64,000 bases of DNA from DASYTH01 sp035762905 (lineage in GTDB: Bacteria > Actinomycetota > Actinomycetes > Mycobacteriales > Pseudonocardiaceae). Below, in pieces: positions 15,481 to 23,533 of the stretch. Location of the stretch: the NCBI RefSeq assembly GCF_035762905.1, contig NZ_DASUCC010000155.1, forward strand, positions 62,001-126,000. Direction: 5' to 3'. The notes under the pieces were generated by a model. It searched no databases, was not told where the DNA came from, and saw nothing but the letters and a program-made list of their open reading frames with translations. Position 1 is the stretch's first letter, and each line of letters starts with the position of its first letter. The translations under genes and the position numbers were made by a program.

Positions 15481-15946
15481 CGGCGCGCGCTTTCGCCGAC
15501 GCCGCAGCCATCCGGCAGAAGTGTGCCTTGCGGGCGTTCTCGGCGCGCTGGGCGCGTTCCTCCGGCGGCAGCACGCCGCCCGGGTCGACCTGCTTGGCGA
15601 ACCTGTCGTGGGCGGCCTTGCGGGCGGCGGCGGTGCGCTCGGCGCGGTTGCTGGTGTTGGACCACATGGTGTGCGCGGCGACCTTTGCGCGCAGGGTCCG
15701 CTGTTCCGGGGTCAGGGGCGCCTTCGGCGTCGCCCTCACCCGCCGCCGCTTTGCGGGCGGCGGCGGGCTCGGCGGGTCGTCGTCCGCGCAGGTGGTCGGC
15801 GCGAGAAACATCGGTGGGGACGGACGCTCCCATGACTGCTCGAGCCGGGGCTTGTAGTTGGACCGGTTGCGGCGGGATGGCGCGCCGTACCCCTTGCGTT
15901 TGCCTAACTTACGGGTGCCACTGCGTCTCGCCATGCCCAGTAGCAC
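15422..15946 (-). CDS. Basic conserved actinobacterial/phage protein, unknown
   Basis: 174 residues from GTG 15946 (ATG at 15934 also possible; GGGAG stands 4-8 bases before the GTG). The N-terminal third is Lys/Arg-rich ('MARRSGTRKLGKRKGYGAPSRRNRS'). The C-terminal part 'LTPEQRTLRAKVAAHTMWSNTSNRAERTAAARKAAHDRFAKQVDPGG', then 'VLPPEERAQRAENARKAHFCRMAAASAKARAAKA', is a recurring small helical module in actinomycete genomes and prophages ('FAKQVDPGG.LPPEERA.RAE.ARKAHF.RMA..SA'). Function unknown; the charge suggests nucleic acid binding. Confidence 0.55.
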   Translation of the reverse strand: MLLGMARRSGTRKLGKRKGYGAPSRRNRSNYKPRLEQSWERPSPPMFLAPTTCADDDPPSPPPPAKRRRVRATPKAPLTPEQRTLRAKVAAHTMWSNTSNRAERTAAARKAAHDRFAKQVDPGGVLPPEERAQRAENARKAHFCRMAAASAKARAAKAAGGAPRTTRSSQGSAS

Positions 15947-15963
15947 AGCGCTCCCGTGTCACC

Positions 15964-16860
15964 TCAGACCCGGTCGCCGAGGGACAGCCGGCGGTGCGCG
16001 TCGTGGGCCCGCTCGTCGGCCGCGGCGGCGCCGTAGCGGTGCAGCATCTCCGACGATCGCCACCCCATGATCCGCATCAGGTCGGTTCCGTCCCCGCCTT
16101 CCTTGCGCCACGTGTGCGCGAGGGTGTGCCGGAACTGGTGAGCGTGCACGTGGGTGCCGACGGCCCGGCCGCGCCGCGCGAGCATGAGCCGAACCCCGTT
16201 GGCCTTCAGCGGGCCGCGGTTGCGGTCCGATAGCCACAGTGCGCGGTGGTGGGCCCACTTCTCCCGCTCCCGCACGCGCAGGTAGCGCGCGAGCGCCTGC
16301 GCCGCCCGCGCCCCGAACGGCACGGCGCGGGGCCGCCGGCCCTTCCCGAGCACCTGCAGCACCTGCAGGTCCAGATCCACGTCATCGACGCCCAGGCCGG
16401 CGATCTCGCCGAGCCGGCACCCGGTGTCCAGGAGGAGCCGGATGATCGCCGCGTCGCGGCGCGAGATCATGTCCCGGCCGGCGCACGTGTCGAGCAGCTT
16501 CTTGGTGAGGTCGTCCGGCACGATCGGGATCGGCCGCTCGGGCACGAACGGCGCCTTCACCTTCGCCATCGGGTTCGCGTCGATCTCGTCCTCGTCGACC
16601 AGCCACGCGAAGAACGTTTTCAGGCTGCGGTACTGGGTGTGGGCGTTGCCGGGGCTGGTGCGGTCCATGATCTCGGTGATGAACTGGCGGATCTGGTCGG
16701 CGGTGATCTCGGTCGGTTCGACCGGCTCGGTCAGCTTGCCGGACCAGGCCGCGAGCTGCTCGGCGGCGCAGGTGTAGATCCGGATGGTGGCGGCGGATTT
16801 GTTCTCTGCCTTCAAGGCAGTCCGCCATGATCGGACGAACAGGGCCCACAGATCGGTCAT
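15964..16860 (-). CDS. Tyrosine recombinase, prophage integrase
   Basis: 298 residues from ATG 16860, chosen because GGAG lies 9 bases before it; a GTG at 16887 would add nine residues. N-terminal SAM-like DNA-binding domain ('WRTALKAENKSAATIRIYTCAAEQLAAWSG', 'HTQYRSLKTFFAWLVDEDEIDANPMAKVK'). Catalytic domain: first Arg in 'DTGCRLGEIAGL', Lys in 'GKGRRPRAVPF', 'HQFRHTLAH' (His-x-x-Arg), Trp in 'GWRS', and Tyr nucleophile in 'MLHRYG'. All active-site residues are present. The start faces the 3' end of the tRNA-Arg ~90 bp away, the standard layout for tRNA-integrating phages. Confidence 0.9.
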   Translation of the reverse strand: MTDLWALFVRSWRTALKAENKSAATIRIYTCAAEQLAAWSGKLTEPVEPTEITADQIRQFITEIMDRTSPGNAHTQYRSLKTFFAWLVDEDEIDANPMAKVKAPFVPERPIPIVPDDLTKKLLDTCAGRDMISRRDAAIIRLLLDTGCRLGEIAGLGVDDVDLDLQVLQVLGKGRRPRAVPFGARAAQALARYLRVREREKWAHHRALWLSDRNRGPLKANGVRLMLARRGRAVGTHVHAHQFRHTLAHTWRKEGGDGTDLMRIMGWRSSEMLHRYGAAAADERAHDAHRRLSLGDRV

Positions 16861-16952
16861 TGGCACAGACTCCAGTTGGTGTGTCACTGAGCGCTGCGCT
16901 AACGAACGTGTGTCCGATCGTTCCGTCGTTGTTGCTGGTCACACCACAGGTG

Positions 16953-17025
16953 TGCCCCCGGCAGGATTCGAACCTGCGACCTACCGCTTAGGAGGCGGGC
17001 GCTCTATCCCCTGAGCTACGAGGGC
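16953..17025 (-). tRNA. tRNA-Arg (anticodon CCT), probable prophage attachment site
   Basis: On the reverse strand the 73-base sequence folds as a cloverleaf: acceptor GCCCTCG with CGGGGGC, D arm GCTC/GAGC, anticodon loop CTCCTAA (anticodon CCT, reads AGG), T arm GCAGG/CCTGC with TTCGAAT. The outer anticodon-stem pair is a mismatch. CCA is not encoded. The integrase gene lies next to its 3' end, so the tRNA 3' half is likely the recombination core, kept intact after insertion. Confidence 0.9.
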
Positions 17026-17080
17026 CGTGGGGACAGCGTAGCGGGTGGGTGGGCTGGGCACGGAGGGTGATGAGGTGTGG

Positions 17081-17125
17081 GTGGGGATGGGGAGGGGAGG
17101 GAGGGGGGTCCGGGTGGGGGCGGGG
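17081..17125 (+). other. G-run tract with quadruplex potential
   Basis: Between the tRNA and the ABC ATPase the + strand has eight or more closely spaced runs of three to six G (17081-17125). Such tracts can form G-quadruplexes in DNA or in a leader RNA. It lies 65-110 bp before the start of the ABC gene. Confidence 0.4.
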
Positions 17126-17190
17126 AACGGGAGGTGATCAAGGGTGGGTTGGTGCGGGTGGTTTGGGGTGGGATGGGGCAGGATGGCCGG

Positions 17191-18111
17191 GTGAGTGACA
17201 GGCGGTTGGTGTTCGACTCGTTGTCGAAGCGGTATGGGGACGTGGTGGCGTTGCGGGAGGCGACGTTCGACGTTCGGGCGGGGGAGCTGTTCGGGTTCGT
17301 GGGGAGTAACGGGGCGGGGAAGACCACGGCGATGAGGATTGCGCTCGGAGTCCTGGCGGCGGACTCGGGCGTGGTCTGGTGGGATGGGGCGCCCATCACG
17401 CTGGAGACCCGGCGGCAGGTCGGGTACATGCCGGAGGAGCGGGGCCTGTATCCGAAGATGCGGGTGGGGGAGCAGTTGGTGTATCTGGCGCGCTTGCACG
17501 GGTTGGGGCCGCGGAAGGCGCAGCGGGCGATGGAGGAGTGGACGGAGCGGCTGGGGGTGGCCGGGCGGCGAGGGGACGAGGTGCAGAAGCTGAGTCTGGG
17601 CAACCAGCAGCGGGTGCAGTTGGCGGCGGCGCTGGTGCACGATCCGACGATTCTCGTTCTCGACGAGCCGTTTTCGGGGCTGGATCCGGTGGCGGTGGAC
17701 GTGATGAGCGGGGTGTTGCGGGAGAAGGCGGCCGAGGGGATTCCGGTGGTGTTCTCCAGTCACCAGTTGGATCTGGTCGAGCGGCTGTGTCACCGGGTGG
17801 GGATCATTCGGAGTGGACAGATGGTGGCGGTCGGCACCGTGAACGAGTTGCGGGCGGGGGGAACCGTGCACCTCGTGGTCGACGCGCCGAACGCGGGGCC
17901 GGACTGGGCCGATGCGTTGCCCGGCGTGCACTTGCGCGGCTGGGAGGGCAGCAAGGTGGTGTTGGAGCTGGACCACGGCGCCGACGACCAACTGGTGTTG
18001 CAGACGGCGTTGTCGACCGGTCCGGTGCGGGAGTTCACCCGGCGGCAGGCCACGTTGACCGAGCTGTTCCGCAACGTGGTGAGCGCGGAGCATGAGGAGA
18101 GTGCGGCGTGA
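17191..18111 (+). CDS. ABC transporter ATP-binding protein (NatA-like)
   Basis: 306 residues from GTG 17191; the frame is open further upstream but only as G-rich low complexity, so I reject longer starts. Walker A 'GSNGAGKTT' (about 38-46), Q-loop region 'VGYMPEERGLYPKM', signature 'LSLGNQQ' (a variant of LSGGQ), Walker B 'ILVLDEP', D-loop 'SGLDP', His switch 'SSHQLD'. The C-terminal ~80 residues ('RQATLTELFRNVV') are typical for NatA/CcmA-type exporters. Its stop overlaps the start of the permease gene (GTGA), forming a two-gene exporter. Substrate unknown. Confidence 0.85.
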   Translation: MSDRRLVFDSLSKRYGDVVALREATFDVRAGELFGFVGSNGAGKTTAMRIALGVLAADSGVVWWDGAPITLETRRQVGYMPEERGLYPKMRVGEQLVYLARLHGLGPRKAQRAMEEWTERLGVAGRRGDEVQKLSLGNQQRVQLAAALVHDPTILVLDEPFSGLDPVAVDVMSGVLREKAAEGIPVVFSSHQLDLVERLCHRVGIIRSGQMVAVGTVNELRAGGTVHLVVDAPNAGPDWADALPGVHLRGWEGSKVVLELDHGADDQLVLQTALSTGPVREFTRRQATLTELFRNVVSAEHEESAA

Positions 18112-19313
18112 CGGGGTCCGATGTTCGGTTGGGAACTTGGCAGGCGGTACAGCTGGTCGCCTCCCGTGAGGTGACGACCCGGTTGCGGTCCAAGGCGTTC
18201 ATCTGGTCGCTCGTGGTGACCCTGCTGCTCCTGATCGGGTTCGCGCTGACCATGAAGCTGGTCGACGGCGGCGCGGACGCGACGGTCGGGGTGACCGGGC
18301 AGACCGCCGCACTGCAGGGACCGCTGACCGCGACCGGTGCCGCGCTGGAGCAGGACATCGAGATTCGGACCGTGCCGGACGAGGCGGCCGGCCGGGCGCA
18401 GGTCGCCGACGACTCGCTGGACGCGCTGCTGATCGGCGACGGCCAGCGGATCCAGGTGGTGGTGAAGAAGGAACTGGACGGCAGCCTGCGTAACGCGCTG
18501 AACGTGCTGGCCGGGCAGCTCGTGCTCAACCAGGCGATCGAGCGGCTGGGCGGCGACCCGGCCGCGGTGGGCCAGGCGGTCGCCGGTGCGGGGATCGACG
18601 TCGAGTCCCTGGAACCGCCGTTTCCCTATGAGCAGCAACAGCTTGTGCTCGGCATCATCGCCGGCATCCTGATCTACATGGCGCTGCTGCTCAACGGCAC
18701 GACGGTGGCCACCGGCGTGGTCGAGGAGAAGTCCAGCCGGGTGGTCGAGCTGCTGCTGGCCACGATCCGGCCCTGGCAGCTGATGGCCGGCAAGGTGGCC
18801 GGCATCGGGCTGGTCGGGCTGATCCAGATCGTGGTCATCGGCGTGGTCGGGGTGGTCGCCGCGCTGGCCATCGGGGCGCTGACCATCTCCGCGTCGGCCG
18901 CGTTCGGCACCGTGGTCTGGCTGATCGTCTGGTTCCTGCTCGGCTTCGTCATGTACTCGCTGGTGTTCGCCGCGCTGGCCGCGCTGGTCTCCCGGCAGGA
19001 GGACGTCCAGGGTGTGATCACGCCGCCGATGATGGTCGTGGTGCTCGGCTACGTCCTGGGCATCTCGATCCTGCCCTCCGACCCGGACAACAAGCTGTGC
19101 GAGGTCCTGTCGGTGATCCCGTTCTTCGCGCCGACGATGATGCCGATGCGGCTGGCCATGGGCGGAGTGCCGGGCTGGCAGGCGGCACTGTCCGTAGTTC
19201 TGGTGGTGCTCACCATTCCGGCGCTGGTCTGGTTGTCCGGTCGGATCTACCGCAACGCCGTTGTGCGCAGCGGCGCCCGGGTCAAGCTTTCCGACGCTCT
19301 GCGGCCGGCGTAG
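18108..19313 (+). CDS. ABC-2 type exporter permease (NatB-like)
   Basis: 401 residues from GTG. One membrane segment at the N-terminus (about 36-48), a long extracytoplasmic domain ('DATVGVTGQTAALQGPLTATGAALEQDIEIRTVPDE'), then five membrane segments from about residue 180 on ('LVLGIIAGILIYMALLLNGT', 'IVVIGVVGVVAALAIGAL', 'VVWLIVWFLLGFVMYSLVFAAL', 'VVLGYVLGISILPS', 'LSVVLVVLTIPALVWLSG'). 'VEEKSSRVVELLLATIRPWQLMAGK' is the cytosolic coupling element of ABC-2/NatB permeases. Partner of the ATPase before it. Confidence 0.83.
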   Translation: MTGSDVRLGTWQAVQLVASREVTTRLRSKAFIWSLVVTLLLLIGFALTMKLVDGGADATVGVTGQTAALQGPLTATGAALEQDIEIRTVPDEAAGRAQVADDSLDALLIGDGQRIQVVVKKELDGSLRNALNVLAGQLVLNQAIERLGGDPAAVGQAVAGAGIDVESLEPPFPYEQQQLVLGIIAGILIYMALLLNGTTVATGVVEEKSSRVVELLLATIRPWQLMAGKVAGIGLVGLIQIVVIGVVGVVAALAIGALTISASAAFGTVVWLIVWFLLGFVMYSLVFAALAALVSRQEDVQGVITPPMMVVVLGYVLGISILPSDPDNKLCEVLSVIPFFAPTMMPMRLAMGGVPGWQAALSVVLVVLTIPALVWLSGRIYRNAVVRSGARVKLSDALRPA

Positions 19314-19372
19314 CAGGTATTACGGTCAGCAACGGGATAGAATCCCGGCGTGGCCAACCCTGCGAGGCTGAG

Positions 19373-20020
19373 GTGATCAAGGTACTGCTCGCGGACGATG
19401 AGGACCTCGTCCGCTCCGGACTCCGGACGATCTTGACCAGCGCCGGTGACATCGAAGTGGTCGCCGAGTGCGACGACGGGCTGTACGTGGCCGATCTGGC
19501 GCGGCAGCACCGGCCCGCCGTTGTGCTGCTGGACATTCGAATGCGCAGCACGGACGGGTTGTCCGCGCTGCGCAGGCTGCGGGCGCTGCCGGAGCCACCC
19601 TCGGTCGCCATGCTCACCACCTTCGACGTGGACGAGTACGTGCAGGAAGCGCTGCGGATCGGGGCCAACGGGTTTCTGCTCAAGGACACCGAGCCGGCTC
19701 AGCTGATCAAGGCGGTCCGGGACCTGGCCCGTGGCGGGGCGGTGCTGGACCCGAAGGTGGCCGCGCGGGTGTTGTCCGCGGTGGCCGACGGCGCGCGGGC
19801 GGCCGAGCCGGCGCGGCGGTTGCTCGCCTCGCTTTCCGAGCGGGAGCGGGAGGTCGTCACGCTGATCGGCCAGGGGCTGTCCAACGCCGAGATCGGCAAC
19901 GAACTGCACCTGTCCGAGGCGACCGTGAAGGGCTACGTGTCCGCGGTGCTCGGCAAGATCGGCGCGGTCAACCGGGTGCAGGCCGCGCTGGTCGCGTTCC
20001 GTGGCGGTCTGATCGCCTGA
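19373..20020 (+). CDS. LuxR/NarL-family response regulator (no partner kinase nearby)
   Basis: 215 residues from GTG 19373 (GAGG just upstream; longer frames overlap the permease and are rejected). Receiver: acidic 'LADDED', phospho-acceptor Asp about residue 54 in 'LLDIRM', Thr in 'MLTTF', Lys in 'FLLKDT'. C-terminal LuxR helix-turn-helix: 'LSEREREVVTLIGQGLSNAEIGNELHLSEATVKGYVSAVLGKIG'. No histidine kinase is in the flanking genes. It may regulate the NatAB-like exporter before it or the sugar importer after it; both are guesses from position. Confidence 0.85.
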   Translation: MIKVLLADDEDLVRSGLRTILTSAGDIEVVAECDDGLYVADLARQHRPAVVLLDIRMRSTDGLSALRRLRALPEPPSVAMLTTFDVDEYVQEALRIGANGFLLKDTEPAQLIKAVRDLARGGAVLDPKVAARVLSAVADGARAAEPARRLLASLSEREREVVTLIGQGLSNAEIGNELHLSEATVKGYVSAVLGKIGAVNRVQAALVAFRGGLIA

Positions 20021-20116
20021 CCGCATCGCGAACAAGGTCACAGCAAGATCGCAACACTGGTGACACGGGCGACGGCGGCGTTACCGTGCCTGGTACTCCA
20101 ACGGAGGAGCGAGCTG

Positions 20117-21526
20117 ATGAGTGACAAATTCACCAGGCGGGATGTGCTCCGGACGGCGGGATTGGCCGCGTTGGCCGTATCCGCCGGCGCGTGCGCCAGC
20201 GAGGAGGGCGGCGGCCCCGGCGGCGCCCCCGCGCCGTCGACCGGTGCCCCTGAGGAGACCTTCGCCGAGCCGAGCTCGAAGCTGTCCGGTGACCTGAAGA
20301 TCCTGTTGTGGAGCCATTTCGTGCCCAGCCACGACGAGTGGTTCGACAAGTTCGCCAAGGACTGGGGCGCCAAGACCGGCGTCAACGTGATCGTGGACCA
20401 TGTGGACCAGGCGCAGATCCCGACCCGGATCGCCGCCGAGATCCAGGCCGGGCAGGGCCACGACGTGATCCAGTACATCGCGACGCTCTCCCAGTACGAG
20501 CCCAGCGTGCTGAACATGAAAGACCTGGTCGACGAGGCCAACAAGCGCTGGGGCCAGCAGTTGGACCTGTGCCGCAAATCCAGCTTCAACCCGGCGACCG
20601 GCAAGTTCTACTCCTACTCGCCGGGCTGGGTGCCGGACCCGGGCAACTACCGCAAGTCGCTGTGGGAGCCGGCCGGCTTCGGCAACGGACCGACCACATG
20701 GGACGAGCTGCTCACCGGCGCCTCGGAAATCAAGAAGAGCCAGAACATCCAGCTCGGCCTCGGCATGTCGCAGGAGATCGACTCCAACATGATCCTGCGC
20801 GCGCTGATGTGGTCGTACGGCGCCTCGGAGCAGGACGAGAACGAGCAGGTAATCCTGGACTCGCCGGAGACGGTGGCCGCCGTCGAGTACATGACCAAGC
20901 TCTACCAGCAGGCGATGACGCCCGAGGTGTTCTCCTGGAACGCGGCCAGCAACAACCAGGGCCTGGTCGCGGGCAAGCTGTCCTACATCGTCAACTCGAT
21001 CTCGGCCTGGCGCACCGCACAGGGCAGCAACCCGACGGTGGCCGACGACGTGTTCTTCGTGCCGGCACTGAAGGGCCCGAAGGCCGCTCTGGCCGCGCAG
21101 CACGTGCTGTACAACTGGATCATTCCCAACCACGCCAAGGGTGTCGACGCCGCCAAGGAGTTCCTGCTGCACTACACGGCGAACTTCGCGTCCGCCACCT
21201 ACCACTCCAAGCTCTACGACTTCAGCGCCTGGGCGGACAAGCTGACCCCGAGCCGGGACGCCTGGCTGGACAGCGACCCGTTCGGTGCGAAGCCGGCGAA
21301 CAAGTTGAGCTTCCTCAAGGACTCGCTGTCCTGGAGCACCAACATCGGCCACCCCGGACCGGCCAGCACGGCGATCGGCGAGGTGTTCAACACCTTCGTG
21401 ATCCCGAACATGTTCGCAAGGGCGGCCCGCGGCGAGGCCTCCCCGCAGCAGGCGGTCAAGGACGCGGCCCAGCAGGTCAACGCGGTGTTCAACAAGTGGC
21501 GGGCCGCCGGGCTCGTCGGCGGCTGA
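20117..21526 (+). CDS. Sugar ABC transporter substrate-binding lipoprotein
   Basis: 469 residues; ATG with GGAGGA 8-12 bases upstream. N-terminus 'FTRRDVLRTAGLAALAVSAGAC' has a twin-arginine motif and a lipobox ending in Cys ~25, so it should be exported by Tat and lipid-anchored. The body is a family-1 solute-binding protein ('LKILLWSHFVPSHDEWFDKFAKDW', 'WDELLTGASEIK', 'GKLSYIVNSISAWRTAQ'). The following genes supply ATPase and two permeases in tight order, so the four form one carbohydrate importer. The sugar cannot be told from sequence. Confidence 0.88.
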   Translation: MSDKFTRRDVLRTAGLAALAVSAGACASEEGGGPGGAPAPSTGAPEETFAEPSSKLSGDLKILLWSHFVPSHDEWFDKFAKDWGAKTGVNVIVDHVDQAQIPTRIAAEIQAGQGHDVIQYIATLSQYEPSVLNMKDLVDEANKRWGQQLDLCRKSSFNPATGKFYSYSPGWVPDPGNYRKSLWEPAGFGNGPTTWDELLTGASEIKKSQNIQLGLGMSQEIDSNMILRALMWSYGASEQDENEQVILDSPETVAAVEYMTKLYQQAMTPEVFSWNAASNNQGLVAGKLSYIVNSISAWRTAQGSNPTVADDVFFVPALKGPKAALAAQHVLYNWIIPNHAKGVDAAKEFLLHYTANFASATYHSKLYDFSAWADKLTPSRDAWLDSDPFGAKPANKLSFLKDSLSWSTNIGHPGPASTAIGEVFNTFVIPNMFARAARGEASPQQAVKDAAQQVNAVFNKWRAAGLVGG

Positions 21527-21536
21527 GGTAGGGCGC

Positions 21537-22577
21537 ATGGCGGTAGTCGAGGTCCGCGACCTCAGCAAGCATTTCGACGGCGGCCAGGTGCACGCGATCG
21601 ACGGTGTGGACCTGACCGCCGAGGACCGGGAGTACCTGGTGCTGCTCGGGCCGTCCGGCTGCGGCAAGACCACGTTGCTGCGCACGATCGCCGGGCTGGA
21701 GGAACCGACCAGCGGTGACGTGCTGATCGACGGGGACGTGGTCACCGGGCTGCCGCCGCGCGCCCGCAAGATCGCCATGGTGTTCCAGAGCTATGCGCTC
21801 TATCCACACAAGACCGTGCTGGCCAACATCGTGTTCCCGTTGCGGGCCGCCGGAATGCCGCCGGAGCAACGGGAGCGCAAGGCCAACTGGGCGGCCGAAC
21901 TGCTCGGCATCGCGCCGCTGTTGAAGCGCAAGCCCCGCCAGCTCTCCGGCGGCGAGCGGCAGCGGGTCGCCCTGGCCCGGGCGCTGGTCCGCGAGCCGCA
22001 CGTGTTCCTGCTCGACGAACCGCTGTCCAACCTGGACGCGAAGCTGCGGGCCTCCGCAAGGGACGAGCTGAAGTCGTTCCAGGACGAGATCGGCATCACC
22101 ACCATCTACGTCACCCACGACCAGGTCGAGGCGATGGGCCTCGGCGACCGGATCGCGGTGCTGGCCGACGGAAAGGTGCGCCAGGTCGGCCCGCCGGTGG
22201 AGATCTACGACCATCCGGCGGACACGTTCGTCGCCACGTTCATCGGCTCCCCACCGATGAACCTGGTGCGCCGGGACGGGCAGCTGGTCGGGTTCCGGCC
22301 CGAGCACCTGCTGCCGATCGAGAACGTGCGGGAGGACGACCGGGTGACCATGCCGCTTGCCGTGGACCGGATCGAGTACCTGTCCGGGGACCGGCACCTG
22401 TACGGCACGGTGACCCGGATCGGCGAGGAAACCCGGGTGGTCGTCCGCCTACCCTCCACAGTGGACACTCCGATCGTGACCGGCGAGACGCACGAGTTCG
22501 CCGTGCACGGCAGCAAGTTGCGGTTCTTCGACGCGGAGAGCGGCGAGCGCGCCGACCCGGTCCGGCTGGGGACCTGA
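21537..22577 (+). CDS. Sugar ABC transporter ATPase (MsmK/UgpC type)
   Basis: 346 residues. Walker A 'GPSGCGKTT', Q-loop 'VFQSYALYPHKTV', signature 'LSGGERQRVALARAL', Walker B 'VFLLDEPLSNLD', His switch 'VTHDQVEAM'. After residue ~235 there is the regulatory OB-fold/TOBE domain of MalK-type ATPases ('FIGSPPMNLVRRDGQLVGFRPEHLLP'). Such domains often take part in inducer exclusion. Ten bases after the lipoprotein gene, one base-pair step before the permease genes. Confidence 0.9.
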   Translation: MAVVEVRDLSKHFDGGQVHAIDGVDLTAEDREYLVLLGPSGCGKTTLLRTIAGLEEPTSGDVLIDGDVVTGLPPRARKIAMVFQSYALYPHKTVLANIVFPLRAAGMPPEQRERKANWAAELLGIAPLLKRKPRQLSGGERQRVALARALVREPHVFLLDEPLSNLDAKLRASARDELKSFQDEIGITTIYVTHDQVEAMGLGDRIAVLADGKVRQVGPPVEIYDHPADTFVATFIGSPPMNLVRRDGQLVGFRPEHLLPIENVREDDRVTMPLAVDRIEYLSGDRHLYGTVTRIGEETRVVVRLPSTVDTPIVTGETHEFAVHGSKLRFFDAESGERADPVRLGT

Positions 22578-22579
22578 TC

Positions 22580-23533
22580 ATGGCCACGACCACCGAGCAG
22601 GCCACCACGGCACCGCCCGACCCGGTGCCCCGGCCGGTCGCCCGGCGTACGTTCGCCGACCGGGACGGCCTGCTGGCCTGGGTGTTCCTGCTGCCGAGCG
22701 TGGTCTACATCATCGCGCTGGTGGCGCTGCCGTTCGGCCTGGCGATCGCGTTCGCGGTCTCCGACGTGACGGCGGGCGACCCGTCCTACGACTATGTCGG
22801 GCTGGTGAACTTCCGGCGGGCGTTCAGCGACCCGGTGTTCTGGCGCGCGCTGGGCAACACCCTGATCTTCACCGCGATCTCCATGGTGCTGATCGTGATT
22901 CTGGGCAAGGTGCTGGCGAACATCCTGATCGCCGACTTCAAGGGCAAGTGGCTGGTCCGGTTCTTCGTGCTGCTGGCCTGGACCACGCCGGTCGCGCTGT
23001 CCTCGATCTCCTGGCTCTGGCTGCTCGACTCGATCTTCTCGCCGATCGACTGGGTGCTGCGCCAGGTCGGCATCCTCGGCCCGAACGAGAACGTGTACTA
23101 CCTGGGCGAACCGGGCTGGGCCATGGCCTCGGTGATCGCCGTGCACGTCTGGCGGCTCACCCCGCTGGCGGCGGTGATCATGATCGCCGGTCTGGTCGCC
23201 ATCCCCAGGGACATCGACGAGGCGGCGCGGGTGGACGGCGCCGGCTACTGGCGGCGGATGTTCGAGATCACCATCCCGATGGTGCTTCCGGTGGTGGCCG
23301 TGGCCGCGCTGTTCGGGGCGATCTTCACGTTCACCGACATGGCCGTGGTCCGGGTGCTGACCAGGGGCGGGCCCAACGACGCCACCCAGGTGCTGGCCAG
23401 TTGGGCGTTCTACCGCGGCATCGAGGGCGGTGACGTGGCCCAGGGGGCCGCGGTGGCGCTGTTCCTGTTCCCGCTGCTGCTCGCCGCCGCGATCGCCATT
23501 CTGCGCGCGGTGCGCCGGATCGAGGTGGGCTGA
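22580..23533 (+). CDS. Sugar ABC transporter permease (MalF-like)
   Basis: 317 residues. Six membrane segments are visible, the first at about 35-57 ('GLLAWVFLLPSVVYIIALVALPFGLAIAFAV'). The cytosolic EAA loop reads 'IPRDIDEAARVDGAGYWRRMFEITIPMVLPV', which docks onto the ATPase. 'LNTLIF' and 'NDATQVLASWAFYRG' fit the MalF/UgpA group. Its stop overlaps the start of the second permease (TGATG). Confidence 0.88.
   Translation: MATTTEQATTAPPDPVPRPVARRTFADRDGLLAWVFLLPSVVYIIALVALPFGLAIAFAVSDVTAGDPSYDYVGLVNFRRAFSDPVFWRALGNTLIFTAISMVLIVILGKVLANILIADFKGKWLVRFFVLLAWTTPVALSSISWLWLLDSIFSPIDWVLRQVGILGPNENVYYLGEPGWAMASVIAVHVWRLTPLAAVIMIAGLVAIPRDIDEAARVDGAGYWRRMFEITIPMVLPVVAVAALFGAIFTFTDMAVVRVLTRGGPNDATQVLASWAFYRGIEGGDVAQGAAVALFLFPLLLAAAIAILRAVRRIEVG

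Noticed and set aside
16887..16887. GTG 16887 as integrase start
   Set aside because: Possible, but the ATG at 16860 has a GGAG at proper distance and the GTG has none.
1..16952. Tailocin or gene-transfer-like particle instead of a prophage
   Set aside because: Capsid, connectors, tape measure, lysis genes and an intact integrase at a tRNA point to a full phage; portal and terminase are expected outside the window.
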